Assembly: GCA_964036195.1 (NCBI GenBank)
Contig: CAXIWS010000717.1
Coordinates: 1 to 64,000 of the forward strand
Origin: Sphaerolaimus hirsutus
Taxonomy: Eukaryota; Nematoda; Chromadorea; Monhysterida; Sphaerolaimidae
DNA: 64,000 nt
Direction: 5' to 3'
Shown here piece after piece: positions 18,839 to 29,143 of this stretch. The notes under the pieces were generated by a model that did no database searches, was not told the DNA's origin, and was given only the letters and a program-made list of their open reading frames with translations. The translations under genes were made by a program, and so were the position numbers. Within the stretch, counting starts at the first letter, position 1. Every line of letters starts with the position of its first letter.

Positions 18839-19761
18839 TAGTGATGTAAAGGCACCGGGGCACCGGTGCCCCGGTGCTGGGCACCGAAGGGCACCAGCAC
18901 CGGTGCTGGTGCGGTTCCATTGCAAACTTTAGAGGTGCCATGCCGGTGCCGGTGCCATTTTTTTCAGAATAGCACCGGTGCTGGTGCGGTGCGGTGCCAT
19001 TTTTTTGCCGGTGCCAAAGGTGCTAGCACCGGGCCAAAGTAAAAGGCACCGGAAAAGGCACCGGCCAAGGCTTCACGTGCTGTGCAATTTTGTCCATAGT
19101 ATGTGCTTATTCATATTTAAAAAACAGCGATACCTAAATTTACCCAACCGTTTTTTGCCTATTTTGTAAACATCCCGTCAAATAAATATACCTACTGTGA
19201 AATCCATTATACCTGATGCGTGATCTGATGAGCGAATCTAAAATTTTGTTGAATTTTAAATCATTTTTATATTTATTTCTCTTACTTTTTTGCTCAAAAT
19301 TTGTTGTCAGTTTATGACAGAGATAGTTCCATTCTCTGTACAGCAACGACTCCGATCAGTAGACAATAGTGGCTATGGGCATTGTAGTGAATTAAATATT
19401 TTATCATTGTAATTGCTTGATAAAAGTGATCGCAACATTATTCTGATCATTTTAAGTGCTCAACCATCAAAATCGGTTGAAAATTCATGGAAATATGCAC
19501 TTCCGAATGTGTGACCACTGAGAAACTGCCCGATATTTACTTCTGATATTCCAGCCCGGTGCGGTGCCTTTCGGTGCTAGCACCGGCAACCCGCCGGTGC
19601 CCTTCGGTGCCGGTGCCATTTTTTCCGAATGGCACCGGTGCCGGTGCGGTGCGGTGCCATTTTCTGGCCGGTGCCCCAGGGTGCCAGGTGCCCTTTTCAT
19701 GCGTTGGCAAAGGTGCCGGTGCGGTGCGGTGCCATTTTTCCCGGTGCCTTTAACATCACTA
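18839..19761. mobile_element. hAT-like element with GGTGCC satellite body, copy 1 only
   Basis: Inverted ends TAGTGATGTAAAGGCACCGG / CCGGTGCCTTTAACATCACTA and the 8-bp duplication GTCTTCGG (18831-18838, 19762-19769). Copy 2 shows the empty site (GTCTTGGG near 45562). Both arms are arrays of GGTGCC/GGCACC around a 450-base unique centre. A relative begins at 62366. Confidence 0.85.
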
Positions 19762-20736
19762 GTCTTCGGATAAGGATGGGGACTGGAATTTAGAATTTCA
19801 GGGATTGGGATCAGGATTTTGCCCAAAAATGTTGGGGATTTGGGGTTTCTCGTAATCTTGGAATCACAAAATTCTGAAAATTGTCGAGATTTGGGATCTT
19901 AGTCAGAATCACACTTGAATCCTACTAGGCACAGTCTTATTTTATCTGAAAAATCTGATATTGAATGACAAATTCATGCCCAGAAGGGATCTTTATCGCA
20001 ATGATGAAAAGTCTTCCACAGACATGATATAAAAAAAACTGTAATTTTTTTCTTTTGTTTTGCAACCTTTCTTTTGATGCTTTCCATCACTACTGGGAGA
20101 AATTTCCATTCCTGAAGTAGTGCGAGACAAATATATAGGAAATAGCTTAGATTTAAGCTGCCATTGTGAATAACAGATGTCCAAATGTCAACAGTAAATG
20201 TGGAATGTGGATCAAATTTCATAGCCCATTATTCCTTTTATTGTGGGCTTGCTCCAGGTAAATACATCAAAAGATTGAGATGGATGCTGTTTTGCAAATA
20301 TGGTGAGAAATGTTTTGTAAAAATTTGGAAATGCATTTAAATTTTTTTTCTTGATTTACATAACTTTTTTCAAAAATTTCTTAAAATAGCATCAATGCCT
20401 ATATGCCATTTGCTATAGATATCCACTTGATGAATTGTTTCCAGACATCCTTAACATTAACTTGATAACCTATAAATATACTAAAATATATTTATATGCT
20501 GAGCTGCTTGGACATGGTTTTACATTGCTTCTATCCAATTTAACAATTCATCCCCCATTATCAATGTTTATTTCATCAGAATTACATGATTCATAACAAT
20601 GAGTAGTACATGTCTTTATCACTTGTATTTAGTGTAGCCCTACTTGTCACTAAGCACACTACTTAACTTATAACTCCACCTATCACTTACATTTTTCCTT
20701 GTCACTTGCAGTGCAGAGTCAGTAAATTAACCCTTA

Positions 20737-21617
20737 CACAGCAAAAAAGGCTGTGTGGTGAAGCATGTGAAGTGTCCTGCCCAGGGCATCAAAAATTTGT
20801 TTACGGAAAACGGAAACAGAAACATTTTTTCAGCGGCCGGAAAACGGAACGGAAAACGGAAAAAAAATTTCAGCGGCCGGAAAACGGAAAAAGAGGCCAG
20901 AAAAACGGAAACAGAAAAATCAAATTTGCACGGAAATGGAAAAACTTGCTGAAATTTTGCTGGAAGTGAAAAAAATTTGCATTCATTATGCTGGAAACAG
21001 AAAATTTTTCACATCATTGACAATCTGCATGAATTTCTACCAGTTTGGCTGATCAGAAAACAGAAAGTTGAGCCAGAGAAAGGTAAAATGAGGCAGAAAA
21101 ATGGAAAATTGAGGCGGAAAATGGAAAAAAGGAGGAAAAACTGGAAATTGAAGCGGAAAACGAAAAAAGGCAGAAAAACGGAAAATTTAGCCGGAAAACA
21201 GAAAATGAGCCAGAAAAACGGAAACGGAAAAAAAATTGCCGGAAAACGGAACGGAAAATGGAAAAAAAACGGAAAATGGAAAAAATTTGCCTGCGGAAAA
21301 CGGAAACGGAAAACGGAAATTTGACACCCTAGTCCTGCCTCCACCAGCATCACAAGATTTTTGGTGAAGTGTCTTCCACACACTTCACCTGGCTTCTCAC
21401 GTGATTTGGACGCTTCTAAAGTTGAGAAAGATACTTCATGAAGCTGACAATTCAACACACTTCACTAGCGAAATTCATTTGCATGGCAGCACCATATTGA
21501 GAAGCGTAAACTGTCTTCACGCAAATTTTTGTGTTGTGTGTGTGGAAATGGGAAGTGTCAGTGTGATGTATTTCACGAAACGTCACCACACATCCACACC
21601 CCCATTTTTCTGCTGTG
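20737..21617. mobile_element. CACAGCAAAAAA-ended foldback element with nested insertion
   Basis: Ends CACAGCAAAAAAGG / CATTTTTCTGCTGTG; the body is rich in GTGAAGTG and its complement CACTTCAC. The same element without the insertion is at 47326-47647 in copy 2. Relatives are at 27150-27448 and in the 37.5-37.9 kb region. Confidence 0.65.
20782..21331. mobile_element. hAT-like element with GGAAAACGGAAA satellite body
   Basis: Ends CAGGGCATCAAA / TTTGACACCCTA with the 8-bp duplication GTCCTGCC (20774-20781, 21332-21339). Empty in copy 2 near 47370. The body is degenerate GGAAAACGGAAACGG repeat. The lysine- or phenylalanine-rich ORFs in it are products of the repeat. A reverse-oriented relative is at 31432-31921. 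Confidence 0.8.
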
Positions 21618-21644
21618 TTAGTGCCCATCAAACTAAACCAAACA

Positions 21645-21964
21645 ACCGTATTTGCTTGAATAATTCCCTCTTGAATAACCCCCCTTGAATAATCCCCCCT
21701 GTGAAATATGTGAGGGAAAAAATCTCCCTTCAAACAATCCCCACCCCCTTTAGGCATGTGACATATTGTTGTGTCCAATTGTAACAAAAAATGCCTGTTC
21801 TTTTGTTAATGGGGCATATTTCGTGAAATTATTTGATAGAAACATGATTGAAAATTTTGACAAAATAAAAATTCCCCTTGAATAATTCCCCCCTGATTAG
21901 TTCCCCTCAAAAAGGTCTGACCAAATAATAATCCCCCAGGGGGATTATTCGATCAAATACGGTA
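21645..21964. mobile_element. MITE with ACCGTATTTGCTTGAATAAT ends
   Basis: 320-base inverted repeat beginning ACCGTATTTGCTTGAATAAT and ending ATTATTCGATCAAATACGGTA. No coding capacity. Orthologous to 47674-47994 in copy 2, so an old insertion. Confidence 0.7.
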
Positions 21965-22015
21965 GGATATTTAAATACAACATCCAAAAAAGTTACCAAT
22001 ATTTTTTTATCGCAG

Positions 22016-22174
22016 AGACACGAGCACGTAGCCCACGGTCTGGGAGGGCGGTCTCGCTACAGGAAACCCGCCGCGCATATCGAAAGTCGGGAAAATATAC
22101 GCGACATTTTGGACGACCCCACAGATGATACGGATACAGTCGCATTTGGATACGTGGAGACATTGGGTCCTGGG
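22016..22174 (+). CDS. Host gene exon C (copy 1)
   Basis: 53 codons between acceptor TATCGCAG and donor GTGAGT, both in phase 0. Reads RHEHVAHGLGGRSRYRKPAA and on through an acidic ...ENIRDILDDPTDDTDTV segment. The only two differences from copy 2 are synonymous (AAA/AAG Lys, GAA/GAG Glu). I do not recognise the protein. The following intron 22175-22552 holds no feature I can identify. Confidence 0.75.
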
Positions 22175-22552
22175 GTGAGTTTTTTTGTGGATTTTGTATG
22201 GATTTGTGGAATGGTGCAATGTTTCATGACTTATGTGCTGGTGATATTTTATGATGATGTTGAAAGTTCATCTGGCTGGTATTGGTGAATATTTAGGAAT
22301 GTTCATTTGTGGTTTCAACTGTGGAATGTCTGGCCTTTCTATTATACTAGTTTTTTTATGGATAGAACTTGAATTCTTATTTCTCACATTAAAAGTATTT
22401 TTATAGCTCTGTCTGCCTTTTATGTGGCAATTTGCTCTAGGCCCCCCTTTTCCCAGGTGTTATTTTTCTGGCTAATTTCACTATTTTTTGGAATGACAAA
22501 TTTAAACAGCATAACTGTATACACATTAGCTGAAATCTGGCACCATACCCAG

Positions 22553-22710
22553 GGTTACTACCAGCACCATGGTGCCAACTCAAAATCACGCAATTTAACA
22601 GCCTCCCCCCCACAGCTGCCCACCCCAATCCACCAAGTGACCCAGGGCAGAAGTTACCAGCCCCCTGCACAACAACAACAACAACAACAACAAAACCAAC
22701 AACATCAACT

Positions 22711-22744
<34 letters not shown>

Positions 22745-22892
22745 ACACCAGTGCCCGGCAGTCGGGCACCCCCGCCCCCAGTATTGGTGCAGAGAGACCT
22801 GGCCCTGGACAACGCGATAGCCCAGTGCGCCATGTTCAAGGTGATGCCCGGCTTCATGCAGGGCATCATGATGAAGTGCGTGGAGAGGGAAC
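22553..22892 (+). CDS. Host gene exon D (copy 1), polyglutamine region
   Basis: Joins exon C in phase 0 after acceptor ATACCCAG. It encodes a Pro/Gln-rich linker with long CAA runs (22671-22745), then the conserved-looking ...LALDNAIAQCAMFKVMPGF... helix-like block. The donor GTTAGT at 22893 leaves phase 1, which fits exon E. The intron 22893-23272 has no visible element. Confidence 0.7.
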
Positions 22893-23272
22893 GTTAGTGG
22901 GGGGGCAGTTGGGTTTGGGGTTTGGGATTGTAGGGCTGTCGGGTATAATAGGGTTTTGTATTGATTTGTGTAGATAGATTGTAAAAACCTCCTCTGGAGT
23001 GATAGATGGTTAAAATTTATTGGGGGCTTCATGGAGGGTTCACAAGGGTATAGTATAAATATAGGCCTTACCAATGTGTGGAACACAGAAAATGACGGAA
23101 TATTGGTAAAATACCTTGAAAATAGCTAAAAACTGTTTTATTATTACATGTACAGCCAAAAAATAGCTGAAAAATAGACATTTAAGCACATGAACACATG
23201 ACTTCTGAGCCATAAATTGGGAAAAAGATAGGGAAAGTGATGATTTTGATTTTGAAAATAGGGGCCAGTTAG

Positions 23273-23512
23273 TCACAACTTCCATCGTGTCCAAAAACCA
23301 CAATGACCTAATGCAATTCACCAAACCACCATCTCACTTCTCAGCTCAGCTGCCCTTCATGCACTACGTGATATTCAGCAAGCGCTCCCTAAAGCCCAGC
23401 CCTACTACCGGAACCGGAACCGGTACCGGTATTAGGGCTGGCTCAACAGCAACTGGATCGAATGGCGCCGCCCAGCAGACTATGAGCACCGATCAATTCT
23501 ACCATACACATA
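23273..23512 (+). CDS. Host gene exon E (copy 1)
   Basis: Acceptor TTAG, donor GTGGGT; phase 1 in and phase 1 out. Reads ...SKNHNDLMQFTKPPSHFSAQ... and a Ser/Thr/Gly-rich stretch, ending ...TDQFYHTHS. One amino-acid change (Ser/Tyr) separates the copies; the other differences are synonymous. The intron 23513-23952 contains decayed GTGAAGTG-type repeat. Confidence 0.7.
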
Positions 23513-23952
23513 GTGGGTGCTTATTCGGTATTTATGATACTTTCGGTAGATGATTTACGGTAACGGTAAAGTGTATGGTAGTGTTAAACCGGCATGGTTA
23601 TTTTCCAGCTTACTGGGCATTTACGCCCTAGTTAAAAAAAAGCTGAAACATACTTCCACATGCTTCACAAGATTTTTGGTGAAGTGTTTTCCCCACACTT
23701 CACCTTTTATCATGGCAGTGAAAATTTGTGAAGTGTGTATTTCACAGAAAATTCCAGCATAATTTGTGTTACTCGTGAGGCACCGTGAAGGACCTGGCTG
23801 GAGGCATAGTGAAGTCTCTTCACACTGACACTATTGACAGTACGACACTTCACTGCGCATCACACATTTTTGCACTGTTAGGGGCTTTTATTGCCCTCAA
23901 AAATCCCTATACCTCCCTACATAAAAATCCCTACACAATCTCCCCACCCCAG

Positions 23953-24194
23953 GTTACTTCAAAGAGATCTTCTCCATAATGCGCTCAACCCCAACCCCAG
24001 CACCCAATAGCACCCCCACAGTACCCCCCACAAGCAGTGGTACTGGAGGGGTGCCGGGGGGTCGCCGGGGGGTGTCCCCCGGGCCTAATGCAAGCAAGCA
24101 GTTGGCTAGAAGGAGGGGTAGGGCACCCCCCGTGGCGTTGGCTGTGCCGGTGAAGGAAGCTCCACCTCCTTCTCCCTCCAGTCCGCCGAGTGTG
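23953..24194 (+). CDS. Host gene exon F (copy 1), proline-rich
   Basis: Acceptor CACCCCAG. Reads SYFKEIFSIMRSTPTPAPNS and then a Pro/Ser/Thr/Gly/Arg-rich, probably disordered stretch. The chosen donor GTTGGT at 24195 gives phase 0, which exon G requires. Reading through instead reaches a stop 16 bases later, so an alternative short C-terminus is possible. The intron 24195-24849 is AT-rich with no gene. Confidence 0.65.
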
Positions 24195-24849
24195 GTTGGT
24201 TGTTGTTTTTAGGGGGTTCCCAGGGGGGTGTTTTAGGGGGGTTCCCAAGGCAGGCTGGCCGCTGGTGAAATGGGTTTGGTGTGAAACACGTATTTTAACA
24301 TGTTGTCAATGCTTTACCATTTATGGTAACGTGTTGCCATTTTGGCAATGTGTTACTAGCTACTTTCACACAGGATACTTTCATGTGCATTTTACGTTTA
24401 TTGAAAAACTTTTAAAAAAATATTTTTTTTTCAAAGCAAATGGGTTTTTTATAAGTCACATACATTATAAGTCACATTTTTATAAGTTGCACATTCTCTG
24501 AGAGATGCATCCAAAAAATACCCCAGAAACGTAATGCCCTCCAACAGGACGAGTGGCCAGCCTTTTAAAAATTCATGAAAATTGGTATATTACGTTTAAT
24601 TATAATCGGCAGACCGCAAAGTATGTCCCCCAAAAAATTTTTGTAGTGGTCAACAACGCACAATTTTAGATAAAAAAAGGTAGATTCACGTACAAGCGAC
24701 GAATGTTCTTTCCTGAAACATTTTTTTCTTTTTGTTGGAATAATTTTTATTTTAAAAACGAGTGTTTCCTCCAGAAAAATACATAGCGTGCGGTCCCCAC
24801 ATATAAATATATACCAATACTTACCTTTGATACATTTCCATTTGCCCAG

Positions 24850-24989
24850 GGCCCTCAACTAACAAGTCGCTTGCCCAATTCCCGCTACACTGGCTACATC
24901 GTGATCGGGTTCAAACTGCTCACGCCCGACACCAAGAAAAGCCTGGAGGAGTGCTGGATGAATTGGACCGGTGCCAGCGATATTTACAA
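24850..24989 (+). CDS. Host gene exon G (copy 1)
   Basis: Acceptor TGCCCAG, donor GTGAGT, leaving phase 2. Reads ...RYTGYIVIGFKLLTPDTKKS... to ...WTGASDIYK. It looks like a folded domain (hydrophobic strand followed by a charged helix). Both differences from copy 2 are synonymous. Confidence 0.75.
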
Positions 24990-25554
24990 GTGAGTGACAG
25001 GTTGAGGGGCTTGTATTTATACTCGGCGTACCTGATACTCTGCCCTCGCACTGATTTATGTCTCGTGTTGGAAGCGTGCCAATGATTATTTAATCATGCG
25101 ATTTCCATAAAAAGATGAAAAAATTTCATCGATGTGAATATGTCAAAGAATAACATTATAACAACCATCAATTTTGTCATCTTTTTATGAAACTCACACG
25201 TGTTAGCCATTGTTGGCACACTTCCAACGGGAACCACGCGTGCAAGGTGTCAAGTAACCGGATTATACTTGTCACTTGTCTTGTGCTCACACAAATGTCA
25301 AGTTTCCATGGAAACAATTAGACTGCCCAAAATGGTTTTTAGAAAATTGGGAGCCACTGCCAAACATTGTAAAATGTTGTATAGTATGTGAATGTCATTA
25401 AAGTGTCATATAAGTCATGTAAAATATCATTTAAAATGTCAAATTTCATGCAAAGTCATGTAAAATGTCCTGTAAAATTTTAAAAATCATGCAAACTGTC
25501 AACAGTCATGCAACATGGTTAAAAGTAAAACGTGACACCAAAAACCACCCACAG
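24990..25554 (+). other. Intron G-H with foldback, copy 1
   Basis: Contains an inverted repeat at about 25055-25230 (GTTGGAAGCGTGCCAA near the left, TTGGCACACTTCCAAC at the right) that copy 2 lacks, then decayed TGTAAAATGTCATG units of the introner family. Part of the same foldback recurs at about 28496-28530. Confidence 0.55.
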
Positions 25555-25619
25555 ATACAGCCCGGCAAAATGGCAACTCCTTCGCATTACCCTTCACTCG
25601 AGCACCAAACCCGCCCCAG
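25555..25619 (+). CDS. Host gene exon H (copy 1)
   Basis: 65 bases between acceptor CACCCACAG and the introner-type intron. Reads KYSPAKWQLLRITLHSSTKP. It ends ...CCA G in phase 1 and joins exon I as ...APGIDELAY.... The one difference from copy 2 (CGC/CGA) is synonymous. Confidence 0.75.
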
Positions 25620-25869
25620 GTGCCAGTCCCAGACGCTGTAAAAAGCCCTGTAAAATGTCAAATGTCATTGTCAATCAAATGTTCAAAATGTAAAATGTAA
25701 AATGGCAAATGTCATGTCAAATGGCAAATTGTTAAAAGTCATGTAAAATGCCCTGCAAAATGGCAAACGTAAGTTTGCCATTTTGCAGGGCATTTTACAT
25801 GACTTTTAACACTTTACATGACATTTTACATTTTACAGGGCATTTTACAGGGTGCGGGATTGCCTCCAG
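25620..25869 (+). mobile_element. Introner-like intron between exons H and I
   Basis: The 250-base intron is one hairpin element: GTGCCAGTCCCAGACGCTG at the GT end, CAGGGTGCGGGATTGCCTCCAG at the AG end, and a 'GCAAACGTAAGTTTGC' centre. CCAGGT is present at both borders, so donor and acceptor may come from the duplicated target site. GT-AG removal keeps the frame. Copy 2 has the same intron, 48 bases shorter, at 51735-51936. Confidence 0.8.
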
Positions 25870-26000
25870 GTATCGACGAACTGGCCTACGTGCTCCTGTG
25901 CGAGTACGGCAACGTGTTGCACCCGTCCAACGTTTTACATGCTTTCGATATGGTTGAAAGATTGAGATTGAGGGCTTGTGGATGTGTGGGCTTGTATAAG
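25870..26000 (+). CDS. Host gene exon I (copy 1)
   Basis: Reads GIDELAYVLLCEYGNVLHPS through ...AFDMVERLRLRACGCVGLYK, phase 1 in and phase 0 out at GTTGGG. All five base differences from copy 2 are synonymous, the best evidence in the window for a maintained protein. I cannot name the family. The intron to exon J (26001-26707) carries a copy-specific MITE. Confidence 0.8.
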
Positions 26001-26140
26001 GTTGGGGGAGGGGTTGGGGGTGTTTTTGGCGCTGGCGCCAGAGGGTGATTAATGATTTTCATGTGGCAAATTAGTTGTCAGTCTGAACATTATTTGCCAC
26101 TAATGATGGCCAACCTTCTGATATAAAAGTGTTTATTTTT

Positions 26141-26565
26141 TACCGTATTTCTCCTAATAGAAGGGCGCCCTTCTATTTTTTTCGTCAACTTTTTTACCTG
26201 CCCTTCTATTGGAGACGCCCTTCTATTTTTTTCGCCATTCTTTCAGCCTATTTTCTTCACGTTCTCCCAAGATTTTTCCCAAGCGTTACGTCACAGACAG
26301 TTCATAGAATGACGATTCATTGAGTTCATTCAACATTTCATGTTAAAATAGCACCAGATCAAAATGGACCAGACCACTAAATTACAACGTCCGCCGATTT
26401 TTTATTGATTTTTATGCATTTGGCACAATTCCAGCACTTTCTGTACCTTCTATTGGAGACCGCCCTTCTATTTATTTCGAGACCCAAATAATGTCGAAAA
26501 GTGTACCTTCTATTGGAGACGCCCTTCTATTGGAGACCCGCCCTTCTATTAGAAGAAATACGGTA
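26141..26565. mobile_element. MITE with TACCGTATTTCTCCTAATAG ends, copy 1 only
   Basis: Begins TACCGTATTTCTCCTAATAG and ends CTATTAGAAGAAATACGGTA; the body is tandem 'CCTTCTATTGGAGACG'. It shares the outer 10 bases with the CGAAATACCCCC-type MITEs but has a different body. Copy 2 lacks it (around 52200). A shorter relative is at 38674-38793. Confidence 0.7.
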
Positions 26566-26707
26566 AGTGTTTTTTTTCTGAGATGACTTCTATAATTTTC
26601 ACTTCTTATCCACAAATGGTTTTTCGAGTTTTCAAATTCCCGGAATACTTTTTCTTTTGTTGCAAATTTGGCATCATCCAACATATCAAACAATTCCATC
26701 CACACAG

Positions 26708-26760
26708 GTTCAGTGCATCTACACAAACGAGCAGACCACCATACAAACGCCAGGCATCGG
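26708..26760 (+). CDS. Host gene exon J (copy 1)
   Basis: Acceptor CACACAG, donor GTAAAA. Reads VQCIYTNEQTTIQTPGI, phase 0 in and phase 2 out. The single difference from copy 2 is synonymous. The intron 26761-26889 includes a short TGCCCGAC/GTCGGGCA palindrome. Confidence 0.65.
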
Positions 26761-26889
26761 GTAAAATGCCCGACAAATTACCCAGACCTCAGCTTTCATT
26801 GATTGTGATTCATTTGAAATGAGTTTTTATTAGCCCGACATGTGGTTGTCGGGCAGCCCGATTTATGTTTGTGTTTTTGATATTTTTAG

Positions 26890-26903
26890 ACACCCTACTC
26901 AGG
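26890..26903 (+). CDS. Possible host micro-exon K (copy 1)
   Basis: Fourteen bases (ACACCCTACTCAGG) between acceptor TTTTTAG and the GT of an introner-type element; identical in copy 2 at 52580-52593. It would add GHPTQ in phase. This short exon is supported only by phase and conservation. Confidence 0.4.
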
Positions 26904-27106
26904 GTGCCAGGCCAGTCCTGTAAAGTGTCAAGTCAAATGCCATGTAAAATGTAAAATGTCATGGAGAATGTCATACAAATTTGTCAATTGTCATGTAAAG
27001 TGTTAAAAATTTAACAAAAACAATTTTTTCTCTCTTTTGATTGACATTTTACCTAACATTTTTTACATTTTACATTACACTTTACAGAGTGTGGGGCTAC
27101 ATCCAG
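26904..27106 (+). mobile_element. Third introner-like intron (after exon K)
   Basis: Starts GTGCCAGGCCAGTCCTGTAA and ends CTTTACAGAGTGTGGGGCTACATCCAG; the arms of TGTAAAATG/CATTTTACA units fold back. The next exon (from 27107, reading GLYCFVGHICP) is uncertain because it runs into a foldback element. Copy 2 equivalent: 52594-52801. Confidence 0.55.
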
Positions 27107-27149
27107 GTTTGTATTGTTTTGTCGGGCACATTTGCCCGACAACGTTGTT

Positions 27150-27448
27150 CACAGCAAAAAATGGGTTAGTGAAGTGTGCGGAAGTGCGCTCTGTGAAGGC
27201 ACTTCCACGCACTTCCACACACTTCACGGAGTTTTTGTTGAAGTGTCTTCCACTCACTTCACCTAGCTTCACGAAGACCGAAATTTGTAAAGTGCACTTC
27301 ACGAACTTTTGCAGCATACTTTGCATGGTTTGTGAAGTGCCGTGAAGCATCTGGGATGTAGTGAAGTGTCTTCACACCAACATTGCGTGTCTGCGTGAAG
27401 ACACTTCAGGACACTTCACCACGCATCACACACCCATTTTTTGCTGTG
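27150..27448. mobile_element. CACAGCAAAAAATGGG foldback element
   Basis: 299-base element with ends CACAGCAAAAAATGGG / CCCATTTTTTGCTGTG and a body of GTGAAGTG/CACTTCAC repeats. Copy 2 equivalent at 52845-53143. Confidence 0.7.
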
Positions 27449-27736
27449 GTTGGGCTAATGGATTCTCTACTCTGATTGAACCTTTCTTTGTACGCAATAT
27501 TTTGTAATTTTGTACACAAAAAAATATTTTGTTCACGGGTCAAATGCACCCCAGTGTGGCGTGTGCAATATCAGTTGGATGTAATATTTATCTGAGTTTT
27601 TTTGCAATAGTTTTATAAAGCTGTTTTTAAGTTGGAATTACAGCTAGTGAAATTGTGTAATTGATCACATGTTACGTAAATTGATCATTCTACATGTGTC
27701 TATGTGTAGAATAAATTGTAAATGTGAAAATTGTAA

Positions 27737-27900
27737 TTGCGTGATTACAGCCAAATCGTGTTGTCCAATAACGTAATATTTTTGGCGCAGATTTCACCCA
27801 ATGTATACGCTGAAGTCGCTGCAAAAGCGACAATAATTTTACGTTGGATGAATTTTTCGCAAAAAAATTACCTACGTCATTGGTCAACACACATTAAAAA
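27737..27900. repeat. Short foldback element, site hit by the gypsy element in copy 2
   Basis: The left arm 'GCGTGATTACAGCC...GTTGTCCAATAACG' and right arm 'CGTCATTGGTCAACAC' are inverted repeats. In copy 2 the same element is split by the gypsy insertion (left part before 53459, right part from 61046). Copy 1 therefore shows the unoccupied target, with a single GTTG. Confidence 0.65.
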
Positions 27901-28126
27901 GAAAATTGCCCTTACACTCCGCATACTCCACTTCTAACAGTACACATCTGTACTAGTATCTTTGTTCAAGTTCTGGGTACTTTTGGTATTTCTGAAAATT
28001 CAATTGTAGCATGCAAAAAGCAAAAAAGTGACAACTGCGGAAATTTTAGGGGTGTATTTCGAGGGTGGGGTGGGGGTTCACCCGGGGGGTTTATTTGCTG
28101 CCAGCTAGAGTAGGAGACAACAATGC

Positions 28127-28425
28127 AGTTGTTTACACTTTGCAGCGAGTTGTCAGCGAGTTGTTAGCAAGTGCCAGTAAGTGGCAGCGAGTGGCAGCGA
28201 GTTGTCACCGAGTTGTCAACGAGTGGAAGCGAGTTGTCAGCGAGCGGCAACAGGTGGCAGCTAGCTGTAAAAGGCTGCAGTGTGGTTGGCAGCTCGCCGA
28301 AAGCACATATTAAATAAACAAATTACAACATAGAAAAATATGTCAACGAGCTGGCAGCGAGGTGCACAAAAGTTGTCAGTGAGCTAGGCCTGATTTTTGC
28401 TGCTTGGCAGACGAGTTGTCAGCGA
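28127..28425. repeat. Tandem GAGTTGTCAGC repeat
   Basis: About 20 degenerate units of GAGTTGTCAGC / GAGTGGCAGC. The short ORF across it is produced by the repeat. The stretch 28426-29050 beyond it holds no gene I can support, only a fragment of the GTTGGAAGCGTGCCAA foldback. Confidence 0.7.
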
Positions 28426-29143
28426 GGTGGTATTCCATGATTTGCACAGTTATCACGTCTCACGTCTCACGTTAGTACACAGTAGCACAGTCTCACGTTG
28501 GAAGCGTGCCAAGGATAATTAAATCATCCCATTTTAATAAGTCACTTTATTTGAACCCGATAACGATTGAATCCGCTTAATGATACCTATCAAAATTCCA
28601 GACGTTTTCTCGTAGACGTGGAACATCGATAGAAATGGTAGTAGAAATGTATCGCTGGGCAAATAGCCAAATTTCGTTGCGAATATTGTTAATTTATGTG
28701 GACGATAGAGATCCGGCCAAAATTCCAACTTTTTTCGACAAAACACAAAATTCATTACCGATGGCATTGTTTTTAATATTTATGTTTTTATAACACAATT
28801 TCAGGGGCTGAAAATGCGTGAAATCGTTCTTACTTTTACCTCCGTTTTTTTAATTGTCTGCGTAAATCGTATTTTATGTATTTTTTGAATGATATAATCT
28901 TTTACTGACCGTTATTGAAATATTTCGTTGAACCCACGACCGAAAAAAGGACGCACGATAAATACGATACAATGCATGCCCGCGGGCGCCCGGGGATGCG
29001 ATTTTATTTGACCCGACTTATTTTTTGTCGGGCAGCCCGATATCTGGTGCCAAACCAAGACCAGACCCCGTAAAAAGCCCTGTAAAATGTCAAATGTCAT
29101 GCAAAGTGTCAAAAGTCATGTAAAATGCCCTGTAAATTGGCAA

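Larger units (their letters stand above)
1..27930. other. Copy 1 of a duplicated locus
   Basis: This stretch aligns collinearly with about 40624-61225. The same unique sequence, exons and many of the same old repeats occur in the same order and orientation, separated by transposons found in only one copy. Examples are 1-1618 with 40624-42225, 22016-22174 with 48048-48206, and 24850-27450 with 51197-53145. Positions 273-1024, 1298-1618, 19770-20736 and 16602-16888 are plain AT-rich shared sequence in which I see no gene. Homology is lost just after 27930. Confidence 0.85.

Noticed and set aside
20976-21458. 115-149 codon Lys- or Phe-rich ORFs on both strands
   Set aside because: They are translations of the GGAAAACGG satellite; stop codons are absent because of the repeat unit.
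22437-23086. Minus-strand ORFs rich in Val or Leu opposite exon D
   Set aside because: They are antisense of the CAA glutamine repeat.
28534-28767. 77-codon minus-strand ORF
   Set aside because: No similarity I recognise, no splice context, and AT-rich surroundings; not supported as a gene.
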